Of a stretch of 64,000 nt of DNA, positions 8,737-16,794 are shown in pieces. Positions within the stretch are counted from its first letter, which is position 1. The number at the start of each line of letters is the position of its first letter. A program made the position numbers and the translations under genes. The notes beneath the pieces are model-generated. The model had not been told where the DNA came from and made no database searches. It was given only the letters and a program-made list of their open reading frames with translations. The DNA is from Hyphomicrobiales bacterium (GTDB lineage: Bacteria; Pseudomonadota; Alphaproteobacteria; Rhizobiales; Rhizobiaceae). Where the stretch lies: NCBI GenBank assembly GCA_900472625.1, contig UCIT01000041.1, positions 86,276 through 150,275 of the forward strand, in the 5' to 3' direction.

Positions 8737-9066
8737 ATGAGCATCAAACTGCCTAAGGCCATCGAAGCCTATTTCGCTGCAGACCGAGACGGAGGACCCG
8801 AGGATGTCGCCGCCGCCTTTAGCGAAGACGGTATCGTCAAGGATAAGGGCAAGGCCCATAAGGGCCGGGATGCCGTTCGTGCGTGGATGGCTGACGAGAG
8901 CCAGCAGTACAGCTACACGGTCGAGCCGTTCTTGATCGCCATCGAAAACGGCAAGACGTTGGTGACGGCCCACGCCGTCGGTGACTTCCCCGGAAGTCCC
9001 ATCGATTTGCGGTTCTTCTTCGTCCTCGCGGGCGACAAGGTCGCCGAACTGGAGATCACGGTATGA
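8737..9066 (+). CDS. NTF2-like/SnoaL-family small protein, 109 aa
   Basis: A single-domain cone-fold protein: AIEAYFAADRDGGPEDVAAAF, then IVKDKGKAHKGRDAVRAWM, then the strand pair ending DLRFFFVLAGDKVAELEI, which is the SnoaL-like/NTF2 pattern. Such proteins act as small isomerases, hydrolases or binding proteins; no catalytic Asp-His pair is obvious. CGGAG lies seven bases before the ATG. The last codon and stop overlap the next gene (ATGA at 9063-9066), so the two are translationally coupled. The divergent LysR gene probably regulates both. Confidence 0.85.
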   Translation: MSIKLPKAIEAYFAADRDGGPEDVAAAFSEDGIVKDKGKAHKGRDAVRAWMADESQQYSYTVEPFLIAIENGKTLVTAHAVGDFPGSPIDLRFFFVLAGDKVAELEITV

Positions 9067-9842
9067 CACAGTTCCTGACCTTGCAGGGCCGTCGTGCCCT
9101 TATCACCGGAGGCACCTCTGGTGCCGGCGCCGCGACCGTGGCGCTCTTCCAGGAACTCGGCGCCCGTGTTCTGACCACCGCTCGCTCTAAGCCTGCGGAC
9201 GTCTCAGGCGCGGCATTCGTCGAAGCTGATCTGACCACCGCGACGGGAGTGCAAACCGTCGTTGACGCGGTGCAGGAGGAGCTCGGTGGGCTCGATATCC
9301 TTGTGAACATGCTGGGCGGTTCGTCCGCTCCGTCTGGCGGCTTCGCTGCGCTGACGGACGAGGAGTGGGAGAAGGAGCTCGCCCTCAACTTCTTCCCGGC
9401 GGTCAGGTTGGACCGTGCTCTCATCCCCGGCATGATCGCCCAGGGGCGCGGCGTCGTTATCCACGTGACATCGATCCAGAACCGCTTGCCTCTGCCCGAG
9501 GCAACGACGGGCTACGCTTCGGCCAAGGGCGCGCTCAACACCTACAGCAAGAGCATCTCGAAGGAGGTCTCTCCGAAGGGCGTGCGAGTGGTACGGGTTT
9601 CTCCCGGCTGGATCGCCGCGCCGGGGGCGAATGGTCTGGCCCTTCGCATAGCCGACGAAGCCGGTATCAGCTACGACGACGCGGTGAACGTCATTATGAA
9701 GTCGCTCGGGGGGATACCACTCGGACGACCGGCCGCACCCGAAGAAGTCGCCGATCTTATCGCGTTCCTCGCCTCGGATCGTGCCTCATCGATCACGGGC
9801 ACCGAACACATCGTTGATGGTGGTACGGTACCCACGGCGTAG
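9063..9842 (+). CDS. SDR-family oxidoreductase, 259 aa
   Basis: Classical short-chain dehydrogenase. The cofactor motif is ITGGTSGAGAAT, the central motif VNMLGGSSAP replaces NNAG, a serine sits in HVTSIQNR, and the catalytic tetrad is completed by YASAKGALNTYSK. The C-terminal DRASSITGTEHIVDGGT is the usual SDR end. Likely a cytosolic NAD(P)-dependent reductase of a small carbonyl compound. It is translationally coupled to the NTF2-like gene through a four-base overlap and lies opposite the LysR regulator. Confidence 0.92.
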   Translation: MTQFLTLQGRRALITGGTSGAGAATVALFQELGARVLTTARSKPADVSGAAFVEADLTTATGVQTVVDAVQEELGGLDILVNMLGGSSAPSGGFAALTDEEWEKELALNFFPAVRLDRALIPGMIAQGRGVVIHVTSIQNRLPLPEATTGYASAKGALNTYSKSISKEVSPKGVRVVRVSPGWIAAPGANGLALRIADEAGISYDDAVNVIMKSLGGIPLGRPAAPEEVADLIAFLASDRASSITGTEHIVDGGTVPTA

Positions 9843-9853
9843 GTCTCGCCAAG

Positions 9854-10324
9854 TCAGGCGGGTGCGTTCCACCCGCCGATCTGTGAATAGATCGCATCGC
9901 GCAGGTGCCTGACGTCGCCGTTCAAGGCAGCAAGTGCCTTCGAGCTTTGCGTCGAAGCGGCCAGCAGGGCGTCGCTAAGGCAACCAGCCCTCGCTTGAAG
10001 TGCCCGTCCATCGTCGGTCAACCCGATTAATACGTGCCTTTCATTCGTGACGTCACGGGCTCTGTGCACCAGGCCGCCGGTCTCAAGGCGCTTCAAAAGT
10101 GGCGTCAGGGTACTCGACTCCAGGGCAAGATGCCCTGCGATCGAACCAACAGTCTGCTGGTCTTCCTGCCATAGGACATTAAGCACGAGATACTGCGGAT
10201 ATGTGAGCCCCAGTTCGTCCAGGAAAGGCTTGTAGGCACGCTGAATGGCGATGCCCGCACTGTAGATCGCGTAGCAGAGCTGATCGTGCAGCGGTGGTGG
10301 TGGATTGTTTGTCTGGTCGGTCAT
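9854..10324 (-). CDS. MarR-family regulator of the OhrR (thiol peroxide sensor) type, 156 aa
   Basis: The conserved OhrR start is present: HDQLCYAIYSAGIAIQRAYK, whose cysteine aligns with the peroxide-sensing Cys22 of Xanthomonas OhrR, then LGLTYPQYLVLNVLW. The winged helix is TVGSIAGHLALESSTLTPLL followed by RDVTNERHVLIGLTDDG. A second cysteine in RAGCLSDALL sits where 2-Cys OhrR proteins carry their resolving residue. I start at ATG 10324, with AGGAG eight bases upstream, rather than at longer in-frame options. No ohr peroxidase lies alongside; the divergent gene is an exported hydrolase, with two palindromes between the starts. Confidence 0.9.
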   Translation of the reverse strand: MTDQTNNPPPPLHDQLCYAIYSAGIAIQRAYKPFLDELGLTYPQYLVLNVLWQEDQQTVGSIAGHLALESSTLTPLLKRLETGGLVHRARDVTNERHVLIGLTDDGRALQARAGCLSDALLAASTQSSKALAALNGDVRHLRDAIYSQIGGWNAPA

Positions 10325-10358
10325 CACAGGCTCCTTTCTGATCACAATATAGTTCATG

Positions 10359-10385
10359 ATATCGCGATAACCAATATCGCAATAT
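10359..10385. promoter_or_regulatory. Imperfect palindrome, probable operator of the OhrR-type regulator
   Basis: A 27-base imperfect palindrome of the ATATCGCGATAACC / GGTTATCGCGATAT type, AT-rich and 35 bases from the regulator start. It shares the core TATCGCGATAAC with the second palindrome at 10430-10452. MarR/OhrR proteins bind such dyads in divergent intergenic regions, so autoregulation is likely. Confidence 0.6.
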
Positions 10386-10429
10386 AAAAAGATCTTGACG
10401 GCAAAAGCCACATCTGAGACACACCATAT

Positions 10430-10452
10430 ATCGCGATAACGGTTATCGTGAT
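10430..10452. promoter_or_regulatory. Second palindromic operator, next to the hydrolase ribosome site
   Basis: ATCGCGATAAC-G-GTTATCGTGAT is almost perfectly symmetric over 23 bases. It ends five bases before the GGAGG of the hydrolase gene, where a bound repressor would block transcription or elongation. The sequence core matches the palindrome at 10359-10385. Confidence 0.62.
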
Positions 10453-10469
10453 TGAACGGAGGAAATGAC

Positions 10470-11267
10470 ATGACTGTAAAAACGAAGAATGTAATCGCTG
10501 CGGCCGCAGCAACCGCCGCTGTTTTCGCTGGTGTGGTCCCGGCAACTGCCGCCGAAGCCATCCCTGCAGATCAGGCCGTTAGGAACGTCGTGCTCGTTCA
10601 CGGCGCCTTCGCCGACGGATCTGGATGGAGGGGCGTCTACGAGAACCTCACCAAGCGCGGCTATCACGTCACCATCGTCCAGAACCCACTTACGTCCCTG
10701 GCAGACGACGTCGCTGCCACCAAGCGCGCGCTTGAACGTCAGGATGGCCCGGCTATTCTCGTTGGTCATTCGTGGGGAGGCACTGTAATCACGGAGGCCG
10801 GCGTCGACGAAAAGGTTGCCGGGCTGGTCTACGTCTCCGCACTGTCGCCCGATGCCGGTGAGACGACCGGACAGCAGTACGAAGGCTTTGCCCCGGCCAA
10901 GGAATTCGTCATCGAATCTTCGAAGGACGGTTTTGGTTTCGTAAGTCCTGCGAAGTTCAAGGCAGGCTTTGCACACGACGCAAGCGATGGCGACGTCGCT
11001 TTCATGCGCGACTCGCAGGTTTCGATCAACATGTCAGCCTTCGGCACCAAGCTCCAGAACGCTGCCTGGCACACCAAGCCGAGCTGGGCTGTTATCGCCA
11101 CCGAAGACAAGGCCTTCGACCAAGCCATGTTGATCCACATGGCAAAACGCATCAACGCCAAGATCACTAAGGTATCGGCCAGCCACGCCCTGTTCATGAC
11201 ACAGCCGGCGGTCGTTGCCGACACCATCGATCAGGCTGCGAAAGCAGTTTCAGCAAAAACGAAATGA
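10470..11267 (+). CDS. Exported alpha/beta hydrolase (EstE/salicylate-esterase-like), 265 aa
   Basis: A signal peptide (hydrophobic Ala-rich run, cleavage after about PATAAEA) precedes NVVLVHGAFADGSGWRGVY. The nucleophile elbow is LVGHSWGGTVI, with a late acid in ATEDKAFDQ and histidine in SASHALFMTQP. This is the family of small hydrolases commonly found beside MarR-type sensors in rhizobia. GGAGG lies seven bases before ATG 10470, fixing the start. Its promoter region contains two palindromes shared with the OhrR-type gene, so induction by organic peroxides or reactive electrophiles is the working inference. Natural substrate unknown. Confidence 0.88.
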   Translation: MTVKTKNVIAAAAATAAVFAGVVPATAAEAIPADQAVRNVVLVHGAFADGSGWRGVYENLTKRGYHVTIVQNPLTSLADDVAATKRALERQDGPAILVGHSWGGTVITEAGVDEKVAGLVYVSALSPDAGETTGQQYEGFAPAKEFVIESSKDGFGFVSPAKFKAGFAHDASDGDVAFMRDSQVSINMSAFGTKLQNAAWHTKPSWAVIATEDKAFDQAMLIHMAKRINAKITKVSASHALFMTQPAVVADTIDQAAKAVSAKTK

Positions 11268-11400
11268 TGATCGCCTCGACATGTCGGGACGGAACGTAGC
11301 CGTCCCGACCGGAGCGCACGTTCGGTTCGCGCCCCAAGACTTCATATCAATCACCGTGGAACTGTTGTGTCGGGCAGGGGAATCCTGCACTGCCTAAATA

Positions 11401-11595
11401 AGGCGCGACAACATGTCGGTCGTCGACAACGAGCTGAAGGTATACGGGATCGAGGACCTCCACATCGCGGACTCTTCTTTGATGCCGCGGATCACCACCG
11501 GAAACACGATAGCACCATGCGTGGTCGTTGAGGAGAGAGCTGGCGATCTGATGCCGGCGACGCATGGTCTCTTGAAGCACGAGAATGCAGCCTAA
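11401..11595 (+). pseudogene. C-terminal remnant of a GMC-family oxidoreductase
   Basis: The readable piece begins MSVVDNELKVYGIEDLHIAD and continues SSLMPRITTGNTIAP and ERAGDLM, which is the GMC_oxred_C end of choline-dehydrogenase-like FAD enzymes. It includes the substrate-site Asn of SGNT-type motifs but nothing of the FAD-binding part, and an in-frame stop lies just upstream (11396-11398). Intact GMC enzymes have about 500-550 residues, so roughly 90 percent is gone. It is not expected to be functional. Confidence 0.75.
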
Positions 11596-12133
11596 GGACG
11601 AACGCGCAGGATTCCGGTCACCTCAATGAGCGGGAAAAGCGCCGAGCGGTCTGGCTGACTGGACCGGGCGATCAGAGGCGCAATCCTCCAGCATTGCCTT
11701 GGAAACGCGCCCGCTGCAGGCCTTTTCGAGAAGCGACTTTCGAGGTCCGCCGGCCGCTTCCCGACTCCGAGCGGTCCGCTGCCCGGCGCTCAAGGAGGGG
11801 GAAAATAAGCCTCACAGGCACATCAGGGTATGGAGTGGGTGAAACTTTATTGACGGGTTGCTTTAAGATCGCACCCGAACGTTCGCGTAATCCAACAAAA
11901 GCTCATGGAATTCTAAGAGTTAGGCTGTGGGCGGGCTGTGGATAACCTGTGTGGAAAAGGCGCAGATAGGGACCGGTGTTCCATCTCCGTTCACGGCATG
12001 CTTGTAGGCACCCCGACTCGGTCGACATTTGATCAACCACTATTCCACCTCCGCCGCAATCGTAGCCGGGATGGTTCGGGCGCTCCAATCGGGTCGAGCG
12101 ACCTTTTTTCATCTAGCTGCTGGAAGGTCGAAG
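11596..12133. other. Region without a supported gene
   Basis: Short open stretches on both strands resemble nothing I recognise and lack good ribosome sites. The sequence is probably decayed flank of the GMC oxidoreductase remnant. Confidence 0.4.
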
Positions 12134-12361
12134 CTACTCGGCCGCTACACGAACCAACGACAGATGGAGGCCGTGGATCTGCTTGATGATCTCGAATTCA
12201 CCGAGCATCGCGTGTTGATCGGACCCCAGAAGCGCCAAGGTCCAAAACTCCGGTTCGTCACCGAAGACGTCGGAGATCTGGACAACCGTCGGTCGCCCGT
12301 CGAAGTGGTTTCCTGATCGGGCCCAATAGAATCCGCCTGGAACTAAACGCGCGATGCTCAT
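12134..12361 (-). CDS. Small conserved hypothetical protein, 75 aa
   Basis: The protein reads as a compact beta-rich domain: GGFYWARSGNHFDGRPTVVQ, ISDVFGDEPEFWTLALLGSD and a final FEIIKQIHG. I recall similar short proteins in rhizobia, but no function is known. GGAG lies ahead of the ATG (12359-12361) at suitable spacing, which supports translation, and the strand opposite gives no sensible protein. A strong perfect inverted repeat lies 36 bases upstream of the start. Confidence 0.6.
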   Translation of the reverse strand: MSIARLVPGGFYWARSGNHFDGRPTVVQISDVFGDEPEFWTLALLGSDQHAMLGEFEIIKQIHGLHLSLVRVAAE

Positions 12362-12396
12362 AACGCAAACTCCACCCTAAGGAGCCAAACATAGCA

Positions 12397-12435
12397 AAAA
12401 TCCGGAAAATGACTATGTCTCATTTTCCGGATTTT
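12397..12435 (-). terminator. Perfect 16-bp inverted repeat, terminator-like
   Basis: Two 16-base arms (AAAATCCGGAAAATGA and its exact complement) flank a seven-base loop. On the minus strand the hairpin ends in a run of T, as in an intrinsic terminator. No clear gene ends just before it, so it may be left over from a lost gene or act as an insulating or RNA-stabilising element. Confidence 0.55.
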
Positions 12436-12650
12436 CCCGTGCCGCCACGCTCTTCAATTAAGTCTTGCTGCTGTTGAAGTCGCGCATGGGCATCCGCGTC
12501 GCTGACGAAGACCTTGTCCTGGGTTGAGGAACGGTGTCGAAACCGAGGCGATGTGGTTGGCCCACTACGGCGCCCATCATTTTTCCGCCCAGATCCACTA
12601 GGGGTTGAACGATGTCGGTTTCACGCTGGCTCCAAACGCCATCGCCCGGA

Positions 12651-12847
12651 ATGAGAACTCTGACGCCAGCCAAATCGAAAGCACAGCAAAAAGCCGCAGG
12701 GGCAGCCCTGTCGGCTGAGCGCGGCCACATGCCGAAAACAAGCTCAAGGGCGCTTCGAAACAGATGGTAGATTCTATGAGCGAGAAAGAGCTCGACGAAA
12801 TGTCCTCAACGAAACCCAAGGTAAAGCCCCAGCGCGTTTCCCATTGA
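12651..12847 (+). pseudogene. DUF3008-family small protein, frameshifted
   Basis: The first frame gives AKSKAQQKAAGAALSAERG and the second KLKGASKQMVDSMSEKELDE then a short tail to the stop at 12845-12847. Together these are a complete DUF3008 protein (about 65 residues, common in Rhizobiaceae, unknown function). A one-base change near 12733, in a CCGAAAAC run, separates the frames and brings an early stop. The start context is also poor. Confidence 0.75.
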
Positions 12848-12897
12848 CCGACGAGCGTTTCAAAACAAGCGGCAACCCGAGGCTTCCTGCTGAGCGT

Positions 12898-13140
12898 TCA
12901 ATCGATCGGCACGGTTGCTAGAAGCTTGCCTCTGGCGTCCATGATTTCGAAATTTTTGCGGCCGGGTACCATGCCGTCAGCGGGCGTGCGTTGCATCTGA
13001 GCACATATAAGGGCTTGCGCGATCGCGTCACCGATATCGGCCAACAACACACCATTCCGATCAACCAGAATGTCTTTGCCGTTACGGACGTTGAAATGAA
13101 AGCGCTGGGGGACTGAGATTGCGTCGGAATGGTTCGGCAT
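12898..13140 (-). CDS. DUF6894-family protein, 80 aa
   Basis: The pattern RFHFNVRNGKDILVDRNGVL, then ADIGDAIAQALICAQ and NFEIMDARGKLLATVP, is that of the DUF6894 family of short proteins abundant in rhizobia: two beta hairpins around one helix, with a characteristic aromatic-H/Y-F strand. Function is unknown. It lies four bases downstream of the small membrane protein gene on the same strand and is probably cotranscribed with it. Confidence 0.82.
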   Translation of the reverse strand: MPNHSDAISVPQRFHFNVRNGKDILVDRNGVLLADIGDAIAQALICAQMQRTPADGMVPGRKNFEIMDARGKLLATVPID

Positions 13141-13143
13141 CGC

Positions 13144-13278
13144 CTAGCGACCATTTCTGCGGAACGCGGTCACCTTCATTTCGACAGTCTCCTGTCTAAT
13201 CTCTCTCATTGTGGTAGCGACGAGGCCCACGAACATAGATGCGATGAGGAATGTCAGGATGGTCAGTAGCGCGAACAT
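13144..13278 (-). CDS. Small single-pass membrane protein, 44 aa
   Basis: One hydrophobic helix (FALLTILTFLIASMFVGLVA) at the N-terminus is followed by a basic, cytoplasmic-looking tail (REIRQETVEMKVTAFRRNGR). GGAGAG lies nine bases before ATG 13278; longer in-frame extensions are not needed. No family is recognised. It precedes the DUF6894 gene by three bases, so the pair is likely an operon. Confidence 0.55.
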   Translation of the reverse strand: MFALLTILTFLIASMFVGLVATTMREIRQETVEMKVTAFRRNGR

Positions 13279-13435
13279 GTGATCTCTCCGGGTGCTGTAG
13301 ATGAATGAGCACACAGAGGAAAAGTTCCGCGAGCGGCGGGCCTTAGCCGTCAAGGAATACAGTAGCTCACGCGCTATGGATTCCGAATCTTCGCGCTGTG
13401 GTAAGTGACCTACGTTCTGATGGTTTATCGCGAAC

Positions 13436-13810
13436 TCACGTGCGGTCCTCGAGAAATTGCACCGCGCCTTCGACTGGCTGGAGCCAACTCTCCCGGCGCT
13501 TTGTCCATAGTTCGTAAGTGGGTGTGAGTGGCGTGGGTGCTTCGTTGAGGACGCCTAGCTTGATCTCGGCCTCGCTCTCGTCAGCCGAAAAAAGCCTGGA
13601 GCCGCAGCTTGGACAAAACTGCCTTCCCTCGAACTCCTTCGTATCCCCCTTGGATTCGAATTGCGACGCCGGCCACACTCCAAAAAAAGTGAAAGCGGAA
13701 CCACTCTCCTGTCGGCAGTCGGTACAGTGACAAAGGCCGATTCGCGCCGGACGGCCGCGAACGGCGACCCGGACCTTTCCACACTTACAGGATCCGATCA
13801 GCGTCGTCAC
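13436..13810 (-). CDS. GFA-family zinc protein (glutathione-dependent formaldehyde-activating-like), 124 aa
   Basis: Zinc-binding cysteines are seen in GSCKCGKVRVAVRG, GLCHCTDCRQ and FCPSCGSRLFSAD, the exact GFA/CENP-V spacing. Members of this fold bind zinc and in a few cases glutathione adducts; most are of unknown function. The start (13810) overlaps the stop of the DUF2188 gene upstream by four bases, so the two are translationally coupled. Confidence 0.9.
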   Translation of the reverse strand: MTTLIGSCKCGKVRVAVRGRPARIGLCHCTDCRQESGSAFTFFGVWPASQFESKGDTKEFEGRQFCPSCGSRLFSADESEAEIKLGVLNEAPTPLTPTYELWTKRRESWLQPVEGAVQFLEDRT

Positions 13811-14067
13811 TTCGACGCTCCCGCGCCATCGTCCACCACTTCGGTATGAGGTCGATCTCCACCATCGGCGTGTTCGCTCTGCCAGCGGCCATCGGGAAGC
13901 TGATAGGATATCTCGGCGTCGCGGCCTTCGAGGTGCTGTCGCTGGGCTGCTGATTTCGCTGCAGAGAGCGCAGCGTCATGATCGGGAAACGTTTCCGACC
14001 AGACGTCGCCGAGCCTGTAGCCGTAACCCCCGTCGTGCTCGCCGACATGGTACGTGAGTTTCGTCAT
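13807..14067 (-). CDS. DUF2188-domain protein, 86 aa
   Basis: TYHVGEHDGGYGYRLGDVWS, ETFPDHDAALSAAKSAAQRQ and ISYQLPDGRWQSEHADGGDR are the diagnostic DUF2188 segments. This is a small alpha/beta domain widespread in bacteria, with no assigned activity. GGAGGAAG sits before ATG 14067. It overlaps the downstream GFA gene by ATGA, implying a two-gene operon. Confidence 0.88.
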   Translation of the reverse strand: MTKLTYHVGEHDGGYGYRLGDVWSETFPDHDAALSAAKSAAQRQHLEGRDAEISYQLPDGRWQSEHADGGDRPHTEVVDDGAGASK

Positions 14068-14208
14068 GCAACTTCCTCCATTGGACAGATGTATCTAGGG
14101 CAACGAAACGATGGGCCAACCTCAACTTATACGGCCGCTTGAATCCCGATGCTTTCGTACTAGGTGTTAGCTTTCGTCCCAGATGTTGTAAGACGAAAGT
14201 AGACCCGG

Positions 14209-14448
14209 ATGGAGACAGACCGTGACGAGCCGGATTTCACGACGTTGTCTGATGCTGTCCGAGCTTGGTACCGTTTCTATGAGCTGGACCCGAAAGACGG
14301 CCTTTCGAACGTGCTCTGCCAGGCGGCTATCGACTTCTACCATGCAGGACATCCGACACCCGGCGATATCGCGACCGCGCTCATCGGCACGTACGTCGGC
14401 ATCCATGCCACGCGGGTGAACGCGCCGACGTCGGCTGCTGTGCATTGA
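14209..14448 (+). CDS. Hypothetical protein, 79 aa
   Basis: An acidic start (ETDRDEPDFTTLSDAVRAWY) leads into a helical protein (NVLCQAAIDFYHAGHPTPGD, then IATALIGTYVGIHATRVNAP). No family is recognised. Codon use and composition look coding and no better protein lies opposite. The ribosome site is weak (GAAAGTAGACC). The stop overlaps a possible TTG start of the next, frameshifted gene. Confidence 0.5.
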   Translation: METDRDEPDFTTLSDAVRAWYRFYELDPKDGLSNVLCQAAIDFYHAGHPTPGDIATALIGTYVGIHATRVNAPTSAAVH

Positions 14449-14897
14449 CCCGCCCCACAGAGACCTCCTTGCTTCAGAATGCCTCTACCCTCAAAACCCT
14501 CCGCGAAGCCCTTTCTAGTCACATGGAGCTTTCCAAATACTTCTTGGGCATGCACGCCCTGTTCGACGGCGAAGTCGTCCAGGTGAATATTGACCTGTCG
14601 CCGTGCCCGGTGGATTTTCAGACTGTCTGGACCTGGTTCAGGCAGAGCTCCGAGGCCAGCCCGAGCAGGAGACCTTCGCCTACGAACTCGTATTCCCGGT
14701 TGGCGCCGAAGACGATCACGCGATGGAAAAGCTTATCGACATGACGCGCGGCTTGGCTATCACCGTCTGGATGATCGATCTCGCCAATCAGGAAACGCCG
14801 ACCGATGGTCGCCGGTTCGTGGTCATCACGGTGCCTAACAGGAAAGGCGCAAGGGCCTTTCGCGATGAGTTCCACGGCAAGGACCTCGCCGTCGCAC
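14445..14897 (+). pseudogene. Unidentified protein gene, apparently frameshifted
   Basis: The first frame runs to PCPVDFQTVWT (about 14633), and coding character then continues in another frame as LVQAELRGQPEQETFAYELV, DDHAMEKLIDMTRGLAIT and VWMIDLANQETPTDGRRFVV. Joining them gives one plausible soluble protein of about 140 residues, so a single indel near 14630 is likely. The C-terminal boundary is unclear: the second frame continues into the neighbouring SDR gene. A bidirectional-looking hairpin at 14898-14933 probably marks the original end. Family unknown; two overlapping real frames cannot be ruled out. Confidence 0.4.
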
Positions 14898-14933
14898 GAA
14901 AACGACGCCCCTTTTTTGGCGGGCATCGTTTTC
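14898..14933. terminator. Hairpin between convergent genes
   Basis: GAAAACGA-C-GCCC and GGGC-A-TCGTTTTC pair over 12 positions with one C/A mismatch around a ten-base loop containing six T. It lies 14 bases past the end of the minus-strand SDR gene and at the expected end of the plus-strand frameshifted gene, so it may terminate both. Confidence 0.5.
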
Positions 14934-14947
14934 ACTCTCAGTTGGCG

Positions 14948-15739
14948 TCAAAGCGTATCGATCAGGCCGCCGTCCACCCGCATCGAAGCACCAGTCGTGG
15001 CCGACGCCAGTGGTGACGCCAGATACGTGACGATATTTGCGATTTCCTCCACGCTAGCCGCGCGCTGGATAAGGGAGCTGCTACGGTGCTGCTTGACGAA
15101 ATCGGCAGCGACCTCCTCGATCGACTTTCCGGTTCTCTCGCGCTCATCGGCGAGCATCGCCTCGACACCCTCTGACAGAGTGGGACCGGGGAGGACCGAA
15201 TTCACGGTGACTCCGGTGCCCGCCATCCGTTTGGCAAGTCCGCGGGCCACGGCGATGTCGGCTGTCTTGCTGACGCCGTAGTGGATCATTTCGACCGGAA
15301 TGTTGAAGCCCGATTCCGACGCAATGAAGATCACGCGACCCCAGTTGGCCTTCTCCATTGCTGGAAGATAGGCGCGCGACAGTCGAACGGCCGACATGAC
15401 ATTCACCTGCCAGTGACGGTCCCAGACCTCGTCCGTTGTGTCGAAAAAGTCGCTGGGCTGAAAGATCCCGGTGTTGTTGATCAAAATGTCCACATGCGGC
15501 AGCTTTGCGACGAGCTGCGCGCATCCCTCGGCGGTGGCGAGATCGGCAGCCACCGCGGTGACGCTGCCCATAGCGCCTTCGTTCTCCAGCCGTTCCGCGG
15601 CTTTCGCGGTCTTGTCTTCGGACCTGCCGTTGATGACGACGTCCGCGCCGGATCTGGCGAGCTGACGGGCTATGGCATAGCCGATGCCTTCCGTGGAACC
15701 CGTCACGAGGGCGGACTTTCCTTTAAGATCAATGTGCAT
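14948..15739 (-). CDS. SDR-family oxidoreductase, 263 aa
   Basis: Complete classical SDR: VTGSTEGIGYAIARQLA for cofactor binding, ADVVINGRSED after the second strand (Arg suggests NADP), INNTGIFQPSDFFD, a serine in FIASESGFNIP, catalytic HYGVSKTADIAVARG and the C-terminal ASATTGASMRVDGGL. Probably a 3-oxoacyl-ACP-reductase-like cytosolic enzyme of unknown substrate. It lies 28 bases after the decayed SDR at 15768-16517 on the same strand, and both may descend from one operon. Confidence 0.92.
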   Translation of the reverse strand: MHIDLKGKSALVTGSTEGIGYAIARQLARSGADVVINGRSEDKTAKAAERLENEGAMGSVTAVAADLATAEGCAQLVAKLPHVDILINNTGIFQPSDFFDTTDEVWDRHWQVNVMSAVRLSRAYLPAMEKANWGRVIFIASESGFNIPVEMIHYGVSKTADIAVARGLAKRMAGTGVTVNSVLPGPTLSEGVEAMLADERERTGKSIEEVAADFVKQHRSSSLIQRAASVEEIANIVTYLASPLASATTGASMRVDGGLIDTL

Positions 15740-15767
15740 GTTCTGCTCCTGTGAAATAAGATGAGGA

Positions 15768-16517
15768 TTAAAGATTGCTCATCCCGCCATCGATGACGAG
15801 CACGCTGCCGACGATATAGGAGGCCTCGTCCGATGCGAAGAAGACCAACGTTTTCGCCACTTCCGAAACGTCGTCGAACCGGCCGACGGGAATTGGGTTC
15901 TGCACGCCCTCGGCCATCGCCTTCATGCCTGCTTGCGACATGCCGAGCCTACTATATATAGCGGGGTGGCTATAGGACCGCGGCTGATAGCATTGACGCG
16001 AATGCCTCTGCCGACCAGTTCGCCAGATAGCGTCTTCGCCAGTGTCAGCAGTGCGCCCTTGGTAAGCGAATAGACGCTCGAGTTCGGCATACCGGTATGC
16101 GCGTTAATCGACGTATTCAACACGATCGACGCGCCCTTCGCAAAGATCGGCAGATGAGCTTGGATCAGGAAGTATGGGCCTTTCACATTCGTCGCGAACG
16201 ACTTATCAAAGTCCGCTTCCGACCAGCTCTCGACCGGGCCGAATTTGGTGACGCCGGCATTCACGAACAGGATGTCGAGGCGACCGAAGGATTTCGTGAT
16301 CTGATCGACGACCGCCTTCTGCCCGGCGACGTCGCCGGCGTCGGACTGGAAGACGATGACGTCGTCGCCGAGTTCCTTGCGAGCTTTCTCGACGCTGGCC
16401 ACGCTACGCCGGTCACGGCGACCCGCGCGCCTTCTTCTATGTACTGACGGGCCGTTTCAAGGCCGATGCCGCTGATGCCCCGGTGATGAGAGCGGTTTTG
16501 TTTGCAAGCCTGGACAT
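15768..16517 (-). pseudogene. SDR-family oxidoreductase with at least three frameshifts
   Basis: All pieces of a 249-residue SDR are present in order but in different frames. ATG at 16515-16517 gives MSRLANKTALITG; after a one-base loss, SGIGLETARQYIEEGARVAV; after a second shift, VEKARKELGDDVIVFQSDAG with NAGVTKFGP and catalytic YSLTKGAL; a two-base TA duplication near 15955 then shifts frame before MSQAGMKAMAEG and VLVIDGGMSNL. The catalytic residues survive, so decay is recent, or the indels are sequence errors. Neighbouring long genes are intact, which favours real decay. Confidence 0.85.
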
Positions 16518-16794
16518 GATGCACTCCGTTGCGTTGTTAAAAATGACCTCGATGCCGGGGTCTGTGACAATGATTTATCACCGAGGACGTGTTCGGATTA
16601 GTGGGGTGAAGTCAATTCTACTGATCGGCAGGGCCGAACGAAGGCGATCGAGTCACGGGAGCGTTGGCAGACGCGGGCGATAGCCTCGTCATCAATTGGC
16701 ATTTTATTAAATATGTTGGCAAATACTGCGCTTCGAGGGGCGATCTAAATCTGGGCAGACGAGTTAATCTCGTATCCACGGAGCGGAGACGGCC

